DNA from: Pseudomonas moraviensis
GTDB taxonomy: Bacteria > Pseudomonadota > Gammaproteobacteria > Pseudomonadales > Pseudomonadaceae
NCBI RefSeq assembly: GCF_900105805.1
Contig: NZ_LT629788.1
Location: 124,001-188,000 of the forward strand
Reading direction: 5' to 3'
DNA: 64,000 nt
The notes below the pieces were generated by a model. That model did not search any database. It saw nothing but the letters and a program-made list of their open reading frames with translations, and had not been told where the DNA came from. Positions 1 through 6,392 of this stretch are shown here, one piece after another (the stretch's first letter is position 1; each line of letters begins with the position of its first letter). A program made the translations under genes and the position numbers.

Positions 1-1
1 G

Positions 2-622
2 ATGGGCAATGGCGACACTCTGCCGCGTGATGCATTGGACAGCGAGTGGTTCGCCGGGGACGTCGACAAGGTCGATGGGGAGCTGGTGCTGACCCTGTTG
101 CTGCCCAACCCATGGAACTACAGCCAGGCACAAGCGTTTCCCGTGCCTCTTCTCAACGTCCCGGACGGCCCCGTCGTCTTCCCCGAACCCAATCCTGTAG
201 AGGAAAACGCAGAGCAGCAGGCGCCAAGTCTGGCAATACCCGCGATGGCCTCGGCCGGAGTTATTGACTGGTCGAAGCTGATCACCGCTGCGATGAAAGC
301 GACGGCGGCAGCGGCAGAGCATCTGGCACAGGCCAAGGCTGATCTTACTGCGCGAAATGCGAGAGCGGTCACCCAGATCGCGCGTATCCAAGACCGGGTC
401 GATACGATCGGTTTCGGCATTGATATCGGCGAAGCCACTGCGGAGGACGAAGCCGAACAGGCTGCGCTGCTCGTAACGCTCAAGGCTTGGAAAAAATACA
501 AATTCGACCTGGGCAAGGTGACGACGCAGCCGACCTGGTATCAGGCGCCGGTCTGGCCGGTCGAGCCGCCAATCCCCGAGATCGTCGCTGCGCCCATGCT
601 GATCTCATCCGGTTCGATTTGA
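2..622 (+). CDS. phage tail-fibre-assembly-like protein (possibly 5'-truncated by window edge)
   Basis: The reading frame is open from the first bases of the window, so the ATG at base 2 may be internal and the true start may lie outside. The C-terminal part has the pattern of the Tap/Tfa tail-fibre-assembly family: a WKKY motif followed by a proline-rich end with WP pairs. The middle is an alanine-rich, probably helical stretch (about residues 90-150). It lies directly upstream of a phage endolysin and spanin genes, which places it at the end of a phage structural operon. The N-terminal third is not recognised. The role as a fibre chaperone is inferred from the C-terminus and context. Confidence 0.6.
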   Translation: MGNGDTLPRDALDSEWFAGDVDKVDGELVLTLLLPNPWNYSQAQAFPVPLLNVPDGPVVFPEPNPVEENAEQQAPSLAIPAMASAGVIDWSKLITAAMKATAAAAEHLAQAKADLTARNARAVTQIARIQDRVDTIGFGIDIGEATAEDEAEQAALLVTLKAWKKYKFDLGKVTTQPTWYQAPVWPVEPPIPEIVAAPMLISSGSI

Positions 623-672
623 CCGCGTCGAACCTGTCCACACATCTCCCAAGAAATTCCCCGGAGCGACCC

Positions 673-1206
673 ATGCCAATCACTCAGCAGCAATTGCTGC
701 AAATCCTCCCGAACGCCCGCACCCAAGCGGGCGTTTTTGTTTCCGCCCTCAACACCGCCATGCAGCATTACCAGATCGTTGGCCCGCAGCGCGCCGCCGC
801 GTTCCTCGCACAAATCGGGCATGAGTCCGGCCAGTTGCGCTACGTCCGTGAGATCTGGGGGCCGACCGCCGCTCAGCGTAGGTACGAGGGCCGGGCAGAC
901 CTGGGCAACACCGTGCCGGGTGACGGCCGGAAGTATTGCGGGCGCGGCCTGATCCAGATCACCGGGCGGGCGAACTACGCCAAGTGCGGTGAGGCGCTGG
1001 GCCTTGACCTGATCAATCACCCTGAGCTGCTCGAGCTACCGCAGCATGCTGCGATGTCGGCGGCGTGGTTCTGGAAACAGAAGGGCCTGAACGATTTGGC
1101 CGACCGGGACGAGTTCAACACCATCACCCGTCGCATCAATGGCGGCCTGAACGGCTTGGCAGATCGGCTGGCGCTGTGGGAGAAGGCGCGGGCGGTGCTG
1201 GCGTGA
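673..1206 (+). CDS. phage endolysin, glycoside hydrolase family 19 (chitinase-like)
   Basis: This 177-residue protein has the compact GH19 fold used by many Pseudomonas phage and tailocin endolysins, which cut peptidoglycan glycan strands during lysis. Visible hallmarks are the AAFLAQIGHESG segment with the catalytic glutamate, then the YCGRGLIQITGRANY segment and the ITRRINGG segment near the end. No signal peptide is seen, so release would depend on a holin, which is not present in this part of the window. The ATG at 673 is chosen because homology starts with MPITQQQL; the open frame extends further upstream but overlaps the previous gene. The next gene starts inside its stop codon. Confidence 0.9.
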   Translation: MPITQQQLLQILPNARTQAGVFVSALNTAMQHYQIVGPQRAAAFLAQIGHESGQLRYVREIWGPTAAQRRYEGRADLGNTVPGDGRKYCGRGLIQITGRANYAKCGEALGLDLINHPELLELPQHAAMSAAWFWKQKGLNDLADRDEFNTITRRINGGLNGLADRLALWEKARAVLA

Positions 1207-1712
1207 CCGTGCCGTGGCGGTTGATCGGCGTGGTGCTACTGGTGCTTGCCGGCTTCGGCAGCGCCTGGCAGTTCCAGGACTGGCGCTACGGTCGGCAGCT
1301 CGCGGAGCAAGCCAGGTTGTACGGCGAGACGCTGAACCAGCTCGCAACCGCCGGCGCCGAGGCGCAGAAGGTGGAACAAGACAAGCGTCTGGCGCTCGAG
1401 CAGAAACTGGCAGCCAGTGAGCAAACCCATTACAGGAAAATGACCGATGCCCAACGTGACCAAGATCGCTTGCGCGATCGCCTTGCCACTGCTGATCTGC
1501 GGTTGTCAGTCCTCATCGATGCGGATTCAGCCGGTGGCTGTGACGTGTCAAAAGCCACCGGCGCCGGCGGCGTGGATCATGCAGCCGTACGCGCCCGACT
1601 TGACCCAGCGCATGCTCAAAGAATTATCGCCATCACCGACACCGGCGACCGTGGACTGATCGCGTTGCAGGCGTGCCAAGCGTATGTGCAAGCCATCAAT
1701 GCGCAGAAATGA
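1203..1712 (+). CDS. Rz-like inner-membrane spanin (i-spanin)
   Basis: This protein of about 169 residues has an N-terminal membrane segment (about residues 5-22) followed by a long, charged, glutamine- and alanine-rich coiled-coil region. This is the layout of phage Rz lysis proteins that span the periplasm and fuse inner and outer membranes at the end of lysis. The GTG start at 1203 overlaps the endolysin stop as GTGA, giving a translationally coupled lysis cassette. A lipoprotein frame lies wholly inside the gene in the +1 frame, which is the classical Rz/Rz1 arrangement. The C-terminal part contains an IALQACQAYV segment typical of Pseudomonas phage Rz proteins. Confidence 0.82.
   Translation: MTVPWRLIGVVLLVLAGFGSAWQFQDWRYGRQLAEQARLYGETLNQLATAGAEAQKVEQDKRLALEQKLAASEQTHYRKMTDAQRDQDRLRDRLATADLRLSVLIDADSAGGCDVSKATGAGGVDHAAVRARLDPAHAQRIIAITDTGDRGLIALQACQAYVQAINAQK
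1447..1659 (+). CDS. Rz1-like outer-membrane lipoprotein spanin (o-spanin), nested in Rz
   Basis: This 70-residue frame is nested entirely within the Rz-like gene. It begins with a hydrophobic signal peptide ending in the lipobox LICGC, so Cys20 would be lipidated. The short mature part is rich in proline (PPAPAAW, SPSPTP), as in known Rz1 proteins. In the family, Rz1 sits in the outer membrane and pairs with Rz across the periplasm to complete lysis. The nested position, lipobox and proline content together make the call secure, though sequence similarity within this family is always weak. Confidence 0.78.
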   Translation: MPNVTKIACAIALPLLICGCQSSSMRIQPVAVTCQKPPAPAAWIMQPYAPDLTQRMLKELSPSPTPATVD

Positions 1713-1714
1713 AA

Positions 1715-1741
1715 AGGCCTCGCAAATTGCGAGGCCTCGAA
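1715..1741. terminator. hairpin between convergent genes
   Basis: A near-perfect palindrome (AGGCCTCGCA / TGCGAGGCCT with a short AT loop) lies between the forward spanin gene and a reverse small gene. Read on the reverse strand it is followed by TTTT, so it best fits a terminator for the reverse genes. It may also stop the forward lysis transcript. Confidence 0.6.
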
Positions 1742-1755
1742 TTAGGTAGCGGCGG

Positions 1756-1890
1756 TTACGCTGCTTGCTTGGCGCCTACGTGGGATGCCAATGCTTTTTC
1801 GGTGGCGTCAAGCTTCTTCTCGATGGATTCAAGAATAGCTGCTGCGCGTTTAGCCAATGTGGCGAATTCGAAATCGCTTAGCTTTTTCAC
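1756..1890 (-). CDS. small 44-residue protein of unknown function
   Basis: A reverse-strand GTG start at 1890 overlaps the stop of the 111-residue gene upstream as GTGA, implying translational coupling. The product begins MKKLSDFEF, is mostly charged and helical (ESIEKKLDATEKAL), and ends in AKQAA before TAA. It has no signal peptide or membrane segment. A terminator-like hairpin follows its stop. I do not recognise a family. The coupled small-gene pair beside phage lysis genes could be a lysogenic accessory module or a remnant, and no function is assigned. Confidence 0.5.
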   Translation of the reverse strand: MKKLSDFEFATLAKRAAAILESIEKKLDATEKALASHVGAKQAA

Positions 1891-2222
1891 AGGAATGACC
1901 TCATATCAAGTTGTTTAACAAAGCTGTCGAGTGCGTCGGAGTCATCATCGTCGATGGCTTTCGCAATCCCTTCCATGCAGCTCACATACTCAGTTGCTTT
2001 CTGAGCCGTGTGAGCATCATCAATTTGGGCGGCTAGCAAATCAATGATCGAGCACACCTCCCTGAACTGTGCTGCTATCTCAGCGTACGTCGGGTTTTCA
2101 AGCTTTAGAACGCTGATCGAATAGTTTTTTGCTTGGTGCAAAACTCGGTTGGCAGCGTGTAGCACGGCGTCATAGAGAATTGCAACCGTTTTCTGCTTTT
2201 TGCTTAGCTCTTCCTGAACCAT
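1887..2222 (-). CDS. hypothetical protein, 111 residues, coupled to a downstream small gene
   Basis: This reverse-strand frame has an ATG start at 2222. It encodes a mainly helical, acidic protein with alternating hydrophobic residues (AAQFREVCSIIDLLAAQIDDA) and a DDDDSDALD acidic stretch near the end, with no membrane or signal segment. Its base composition is more AT-rich than the surrounding chromosome, which suggests acquisition with the phage genes. The stop overlaps the start of a 44-residue gene (GTGA). I do not recognise a family. The overlap and shared terminator suggest that the two proteins are made together and may act together. Confidence 0.55.
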   Translation of the reverse strand: MVQEELSKKQKTVAILYDAVLHAANRVLHQAKNYSISVLKLENPTYAEIAAQFREVCSIIDLLAAQIDDAHTAQKATEYVSCMEGIAKAIDDDDSDALDSFVKQLDMRSFL

Positions 2223-2531
2223 CCCCGACGACCCTGACTTTTAGAAAAATGTCGCGGGATTCTATAGCTATTGATGAGACTGTCAATTGGGCTCTTCAGT
2301 CACAAATTCAATATGGGCTAGGCTTCGGGTTACGTCAATAAGCCTTATTTATCTATTTGATTCATTACATCTATGCGTCTAGCACGTGGCAATTCGTTGA
2401 ATGCTTTGAAATATTTCTTACTGCTATCGACCATTATGAATCGGCGAATGCTCAATTTACTGTACATACCGTTCGTCGGTTTATTGCAAAACTCAATTGG
2501 ACGAAGCGTATGAAAGCCTTCGTTCAACGGC
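2223..2531. other. AT-rich stretch at phage edge, no convincing gene
   Basis: This stretch is clearly AT-richer than the core genome on either side and holds only short frames without good ribosome binding sites: a forward frame of 30 codons near 2249 and a reverse frame ending at 2345. It looks like degraded phage or island DNA. No integrase, tRNA or clear attachment repeat is visible. Confidence 0.4.
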
Positions 2532-2750
2532 TCAGCGGCGAGCGGCCGCGTTTTCGATGATGATGAAGATTGCTTCAATTGTGGCGGGCGTTAGGCAGCG
2601 CGCCGCTTCCAGTCCCTCGACAAAACCCTCTGCGCGTTCGACTGCCAAGCGGATATCGACCTCGCTTCGAGCAGCCGAAACCCTTTGAACGTGAGCGGTG
2701 AGTTTGCTGTGGAATGAGGGTGGAAGCGTCAGGTCTTCAAGTTTCTTCAC
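2532..2750 (-). CDS. small hypothetical protein, 72 residues
   Basis: The reverse-strand GTG start at 2750 overlaps the stop of a five-codon frame (MDDAP) as GTGA, so it may be translated by coupling. The product begins MKKLEDLTLPPSF and consists of amphipathic helices (DIRLAVERAEGFVEGLEAA, then TIEAIFIIIENAA), with no signal or membrane segment. Codon use is more like the host than the AT-rich DNA downstream of it. I do not recognise a family. It could be a small regulator-like protein of the phage remnant, but that is a guess. Confidence 0.45.
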   Translation of the reverse strand: MKKLEDLTLPPSFHSKLTAHVQRVSAARSEVDIRLAVERAEGFVEGLEAARCLTPATIEAIFIIIENAAARR

Positions 2751-3314
2751 GGAGCGTCATCCATACATCTGTGTTACTGGAGTGTAGGTTTGATTGCGTT
2801 CGGCAGGACGCCGGGGGCGAGATTGTCTTCTTGGATTTCTTCCCCAAAACGCAACCGTTCGGGCCAATGTTTATTGGGTTCTGAACAGTCGCAAAATGGG
2901 GTGCTATTTAGTGCTATTTTTCGGCTCAAGGCCTTGATTTCAAAGGTCTTGATTGATTCCTATGCGGCATCCCAGGCTTTGATGCCGAAAAGGTGCAACG
3001 TTTTACTTGAAACGGCCAAGGAATCGCCCCCTTTACAGGTGCTGGAAAAAAATGGTGACGGATTATGCCATGACCGGACGGTTTCGCGGCGCCTCAGGTC
3101 GATTTGGCCATGCAAAACCCTGTGGGAGCGAGCCTGCTCGCGAAGACGCCATGTCAGTCATTATCTCAGTGCGCTGAACGACCGCTTTCGCGAGCAGGCT
3201 CGCTCCCACAATGGGGGCGCGTTCCGGCCGTGCGACATAGGTGCAACGGTCAGCCACAGCCTAAGGGGCTAATATGGCAGTTCAACGCTGTCGATCGCCT
3301 GAGATTTTCGCTTT
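2751..3314. other. intergenic region before antiporter gene
   Basis: This 560-base stretch carries no gene I can support. It contains direct repetition of GTGCTATTT near 2900-2920, which could be a relic of a phage junction, and a REP inverted pair at 3121-3210. The antiporter promoter presumably lies in the last 100 bases, but no clear -35/-10 pair stands out. Confidence 0.5.
3121..3210. repeat. REP inverted pair (GTGGGAGCGAGCC type)
   Basis: Two REP sequences face each other: TGTGGGAGCGAGCCTGC at 3121 continuing to TCGCGAA, and its inverse ending at 3210. About 45 bases of unrelated sequence separate them. The same pair, with different spacer, lies at 6248-6334. Such extragenic palindromes are scattered in P. 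fluorescens group genomes and often mark ends of transcription units. Confidence 0.85.
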
Positions 3315-4946
3315 ATGCAAACTGCTTACACCGTCCTCATCCTGCTGATGCTGGTCAGCGTCTCGCGCCTGGTCGGGCGGGTCATCCCGCTGCCGTTGCC
3401 GCTGGTGCAAATCGCCGCCGGTGCCTTGCTCGCCTGGCCGAACCTGGGCCTGCACGTCGCCCTCGATCCCGAGCTGTTCCTGTTTCTGTTCCTGCCGCCA
3501 TTGCTGTTTTCCGATGGCTGGCGCATGCCCAAACGCGCGCTCTGGCAATTGCGCGGACCGATTTTGACTCTGGCGGTCGGCCTTGTTCTGTTCACCGTGG
3601 TCGGCGCCGGCTATTTCATCCATTGGCTGTTGCCGACGATTCCGTTGCCGGTGGCCTTTGCTCTGGCGGCGGTGTTGTCGCCGACGGACGCTGTAGCCGT
3701 TTCAGCGATTTCGCAGAACCGTTTGCCGACGCCGCTGATGCACATGCTGCAAGGCGAGGCGCTGATGAACGACGCTTCGGGTCTGGTGACGTTCAAGTTC
3801 GCCCTCGCTGCAGCGGTCACGGGGGTGTTCTCGTTGACCAATGCCAGCCTGACGTTCGTCGCGGTGGCGCTGGGTGGCCTGGCGGTCGGCGTGGCGCTGA
3901 GCTGGCTGGTCGGGCGCCTGCGGGCGTGGATGATCGCGCGTGGCTGGGACGACCCGGCGACCCACGTGGTGTTCATGTTGCTGCTGCCGTTCGCCGCTTA
4001 CGTGTTGGCGGAACGTCTGGGCGCCTCGGGCATTCTTTCGGCGGTGGCGGCGGGGATGATGCAGAGCTGGCTTGATCTGTTGCCACGCCAAACCAGTACG
4101 CGATTGCTCAACCGCAGCGTCTGGTCATTGCTCGAATTTGCTTTTAACGGCTTGATCTTCTTGCTGCTCGGCCTGCAATTGCCGGACATCATCAAAGCCG
4201 TGGTCAGCCACGAACCGACGCTGTGGCCGACGCTGTTCTATCGCTGCCTCGATGTACTGGCGATTTTCGTGGCGCTGGTGCTGCTGCGGTTCATCTGGGT
4301 GCAAAGCATCTGGCGTTTGTCGGTGTTATTGCGCCGATTGCGCGGCAAGGGCGAGCTGACGCAAGTGCCGACGGCGCGCTCCTGCTGGTTGCTGACCGTA
4401 GGCGGTGTGCGCGGGGCGGTGACGCTGGCGGGCGTGATGTCGGTGCCGATGCTGATCGGCACCGAGGCTTTTCCTGAACGCGACTTGCTGATCTTCATCG
4501 CTGCCGGGGTGATCCTGCTGTCGCTGGTCTCGGCCTGTATTGCGCTGCCCTTGCTGCTGCGCGGTATCGATAAAAGTCCGGACGACAAGCGTCGCCAGGA
4601 AGTGCGTGATGCCTGGCGCAAGACCGCTGAAGCCGCGATTCATTCCTTGGAAACCGAAGAGGTGGTGCCGCAGGATGCTGCGCAAGCGGCGTTGGCAGCG
4701 GAGCTCAAGGCGCGGATCATGTCCGAATATCGTCATCAACTCGATGTGTTCAACGATTCCGCCGAAGCCCAGGCGCTGGCGTTCCAGATGGATCTGCTGG
4801 AGCGGCGCTTGCGGTTGAAAGCGCTAAGGGCGCAGCGGCTTGAGCTCTACAGCCTGAGCCGTCAGCACCAGATCGGTGATGACGTGTTGCGAGAAGTGCT
4901 GGGGGAACTGGATTTGAGCGAGGCGAATCTGGGGCAGGTCAAATAG
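3315..4946 (+). CDS. Na+/H+ antiporter, CPA1 (NhaP/YjcE) family
   Basis: This 543-residue protein has about twelve hydrophobic segments in its first 415 residues and a hydrophilic, probably cytoplasmic tail with coiled-coil character. Typical CPA1 motifs are visible: FLPPLLFSDGW in the third helix region, LSPTDAVAVSAI with the functional aspartate, and LMNDASGLV with the ND pair that forms the ion site. The GGVRGAVTLA segment is also characteristic. The family exchanges cytoplasmic Na+ (or K+) for protons. It stands alone and converges on dapC across a strong hairpin, as in other Pseudomonas genomes. The transported cation is not determined by sequence. Confidence 0.9.
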   Translation: MQTAYTVLILLMLVSVSRLVGRVIPLPLPLVQIAAGALLAWPNLGLHVALDPELFLFLFLPPLLFSDGWRMPKRALWQLRGPILTLAVGLVLFTVVGAGYFIHWLLPTIPLPVAFALAAVLSPTDAVAVSAISQNRLPTPLMHMLQGEALMNDASGLVTFKFALAAAVTGVFSLTNASLTFVAVALGGLAVGVALSWLVGRLRAWMIARGWDDPATHVVFMLLLPFAAYVLAERLGASGILSAVAAGMMQSWLDLLPRQTSTRLLNRSVWSLLEFAFNGLIFLLLGLQLPDIIKAVVSHEPTLWPTLFYRCLDVLAIFVALVLLRFIWVQSIWRLSVLLRRLRGKGELTQVPTARSCWLLTVGGVRGAVTLAGVMSVPMLIGTEAFPERDLLIFIAAGVILLSLVSACIALPLLLRGIDKSPDDKRRQEVRDAWRKTAEAAIHSLETEEVVPQDAAQAALAAELKARIMSEYRHQLDVFNDSAEAQALAFQMDLLERRLRLKALRAQRLELYSLSRQHQIGDDVLREVLGELDLSEANLGQVK

Positions 4947-4952
4947 CCGTTT

Positions 4953-4987
4953 GAACGCTTGCAGCAGGGCCGCTGCTGCAAGCGTTC
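4953..4987. terminator. bidirectional terminator-like hairpin
   Basis: A 15-base inverted repeat (GAACGCTTGCAGCAG and its complement) lies between the convergent antiporter gene and dapC stops. There is no strong T-run, so it may act in both directions through its stem stability. Confidence 0.6.
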
Positions 4988-4992
4988 GCTGA

Positions 4993-6192
4993 TCACTGCT
5001 GTCGGGTGATGAAGTCGCGAATTCGTTCGGCGGCTTCAACGCATTCAGCCAGCGGCGCAACCAATGCCATGCGCACACGGCCGGCGCCAGGATTGACGCC
5101 ATCGACATCGCGAGACAGATACGAGCCCGGCACCACGGTCACGTGCTCCTGCTCGAACAGATCGCGGCAGAACGCCGCATCATCGCCCTGCACATTCGGC
5201 CACAGATAGAAGCTGCCATCCGGGCGCTGCACGTCCATCACCGGGCCGAGGATCTCCAGCACCGCATCGAATTTCTCGCGGTACAGCGCACGGTTGGCGC
5301 GCACATGCACTTCGTCATTCCATGCGGCAACGCTGGCCAGTTGGGTTTGCACTGGCATCGCACAACCGTGGTAAGTGCGATAGAGCAGGAAACCCTTGAG
5401 GATGTCGGCATCGCCGGCAACGAAGCCTGAACGCAGGCCCGGCAGGTTGGAGCGCTTGGACAGGCTGTGAAAGACCACGCAGCGCTTGAAGTCATTGCGG
5501 CCCAGTTCAACGCAGGCGCTGAGCAGGCCCGGCGGCGGGGTTTGCTCGTCGAAGTACAGTTCGCTATAGCACTCGTCCGCGGCGATGACGAAGTCGTACT
5601 GATCAGCCAGGGCGATCAGCTTCTTCAGGGTTTCAACCGGAATCAGCGCGCCGGTCGGATTGCCCGGCGAGCACAGGAACAGGATCTGGCAGCGCTTCCA
5701 GATGTCTGGCGAAACGGCATCGAAATCCGGGTTGAAGCCGTTTTCATCAAGGCACGGCAGATAGTGCGGTTTGGCCCCGGCGAGAAACGCCGCGCCTTCG
5801 TAGATCTGATAAAACGGGTTGGGGCTGACCACCAGCGCATCGTCGCCACGGTTGACCACGGTCTGGGTGAAGGCGAACAGCGCTTCGCGGGTGCCGTTGA
5901 CCGGCAGCACATTGCGCGCTGGATCGATCCAGCCGCTCGGCACGCCAAAGCGACGCTCGCACCAGCCGGCGATGGCTTCGCGCAGGGCCGGAATGCCCAA
6001 GGTGGTCGGGTACACCGCCATCTGATCCAGATTGTTCGCCAGGGCTTCGGCGACAAAACTCGGTGAACGGTGTTTCGGCTCGCCGATCGACAGGGCAATC
6101 GGACGCTTGTCCGGGTTCGGCGTGACGGTGGCGAGCAGGGCACGGAGCTTTTCGAACGGGTACGGCTGGAGCTGGTTAAGAGCGTTGTTCAT
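4993..6192 (-). CDS. dapC: succinyldiaminopimelate aminotransferase
   Basis: This 399-residue class I/II PLP aminotransferase is expected to make N-succinyl-LL-2,6-diaminopimelate, a step towards lysine and peptidoglycan diaminopimelate. Visible landmarks are SIGEPKH near the N-terminus, the NPFYQIYE segment, SPGNPTG around 175-181, AADECYSELY with Asp206 and Tyr209, and SLSKRSNLPG with the PLP lysine (Lys246). The ATG at 6192 gives MNNALNQLQPYPFEKL, the usual family start; the open frame upstream runs into a REP and is not coding. The order dapC-glnD-map on this strand is the conserved Pseudomonas arrangement. Confidence 0.93.
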   Translation of the reverse strand: MNNALNQLQPYPFEKLRALLATVTPNPDKRPIALSIGEPKHRSPSFVAEALANNLDQMAVYPTTLGIPALREAIAGWCERRFGVPSGWIDPARNVLPVNGTREALFAFTQTVVNRGDDALVVSPNPFYQIYEGAAFLAGAKPHYLPCLDENGFNPDFDAVSPDIWKRCQILFLCSPGNPTGALIPVETLKKLIALADQYDFVIAADECYSELYFDEQTPPPGLLSACVELGRNDFKRCVVFHSLSKRSNLPGLRSGFVAGDADILKGFLLYRTYHGCAMPVQTQLASVAAWNDEVHVRANRALYREKFDAVLEILGPVMDVQRPDGSFYLWPNVQGDDAAFCRDLFEQEHVTVVPGSYLSRDVDGVNPGAGRVRMALVAPLAECVEAAERIRDFITRQQ

Positions 6193-6247
6193 CGGGGCCT
6201 CGGTCGATGTCGGAGGGACAGGCACAATATCAGGCTGGAACGCGCCC

Positions 6248-6334
6248 TGTGGGAGCGAGCCTGCTCGCGAAGAGGGTGGTCCATCCAACATTGGTGTGCT
6301 GAATGACCGCTTCGCGAGCAGGCTCGCTCCCACA
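6248..6334. repeat. REP inverted pair (GTGGGAGCGAGCC type)
   Basis: The same REP family as at 3121-3210, again as a facing pair separated by about 40 bases. It lies between glnD and dapC, and may limit read-through or stabilise the glnD transcript 3' end. Confidence 0.85.
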
Positions 6335-6392
6335 GGGTTTCATTGTCAGGCTGTCATTGGCGCTGGTCGGTCCGACAGGAAAATTCATTGAT

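Noticed and set aside
2345..2578. Reverse-strand frame of 77 codons in the AT-rich stretch
   Set aside because: No ribosome binding site, low-complexity serine start, overlap with the better frame at 2532-2750; probably chance.
2895..2925. Direct repeat GTGCTATTT considered as a phage attachment site
   Set aside because: No integrase, tRNA or second copy at the other end is visible in the window, so an att assignment cannot be supported.
2790..3272. Forward frame of 160 codons before the antiporter
   Set aside because: It runs straight through a REP pair and has no coding character.
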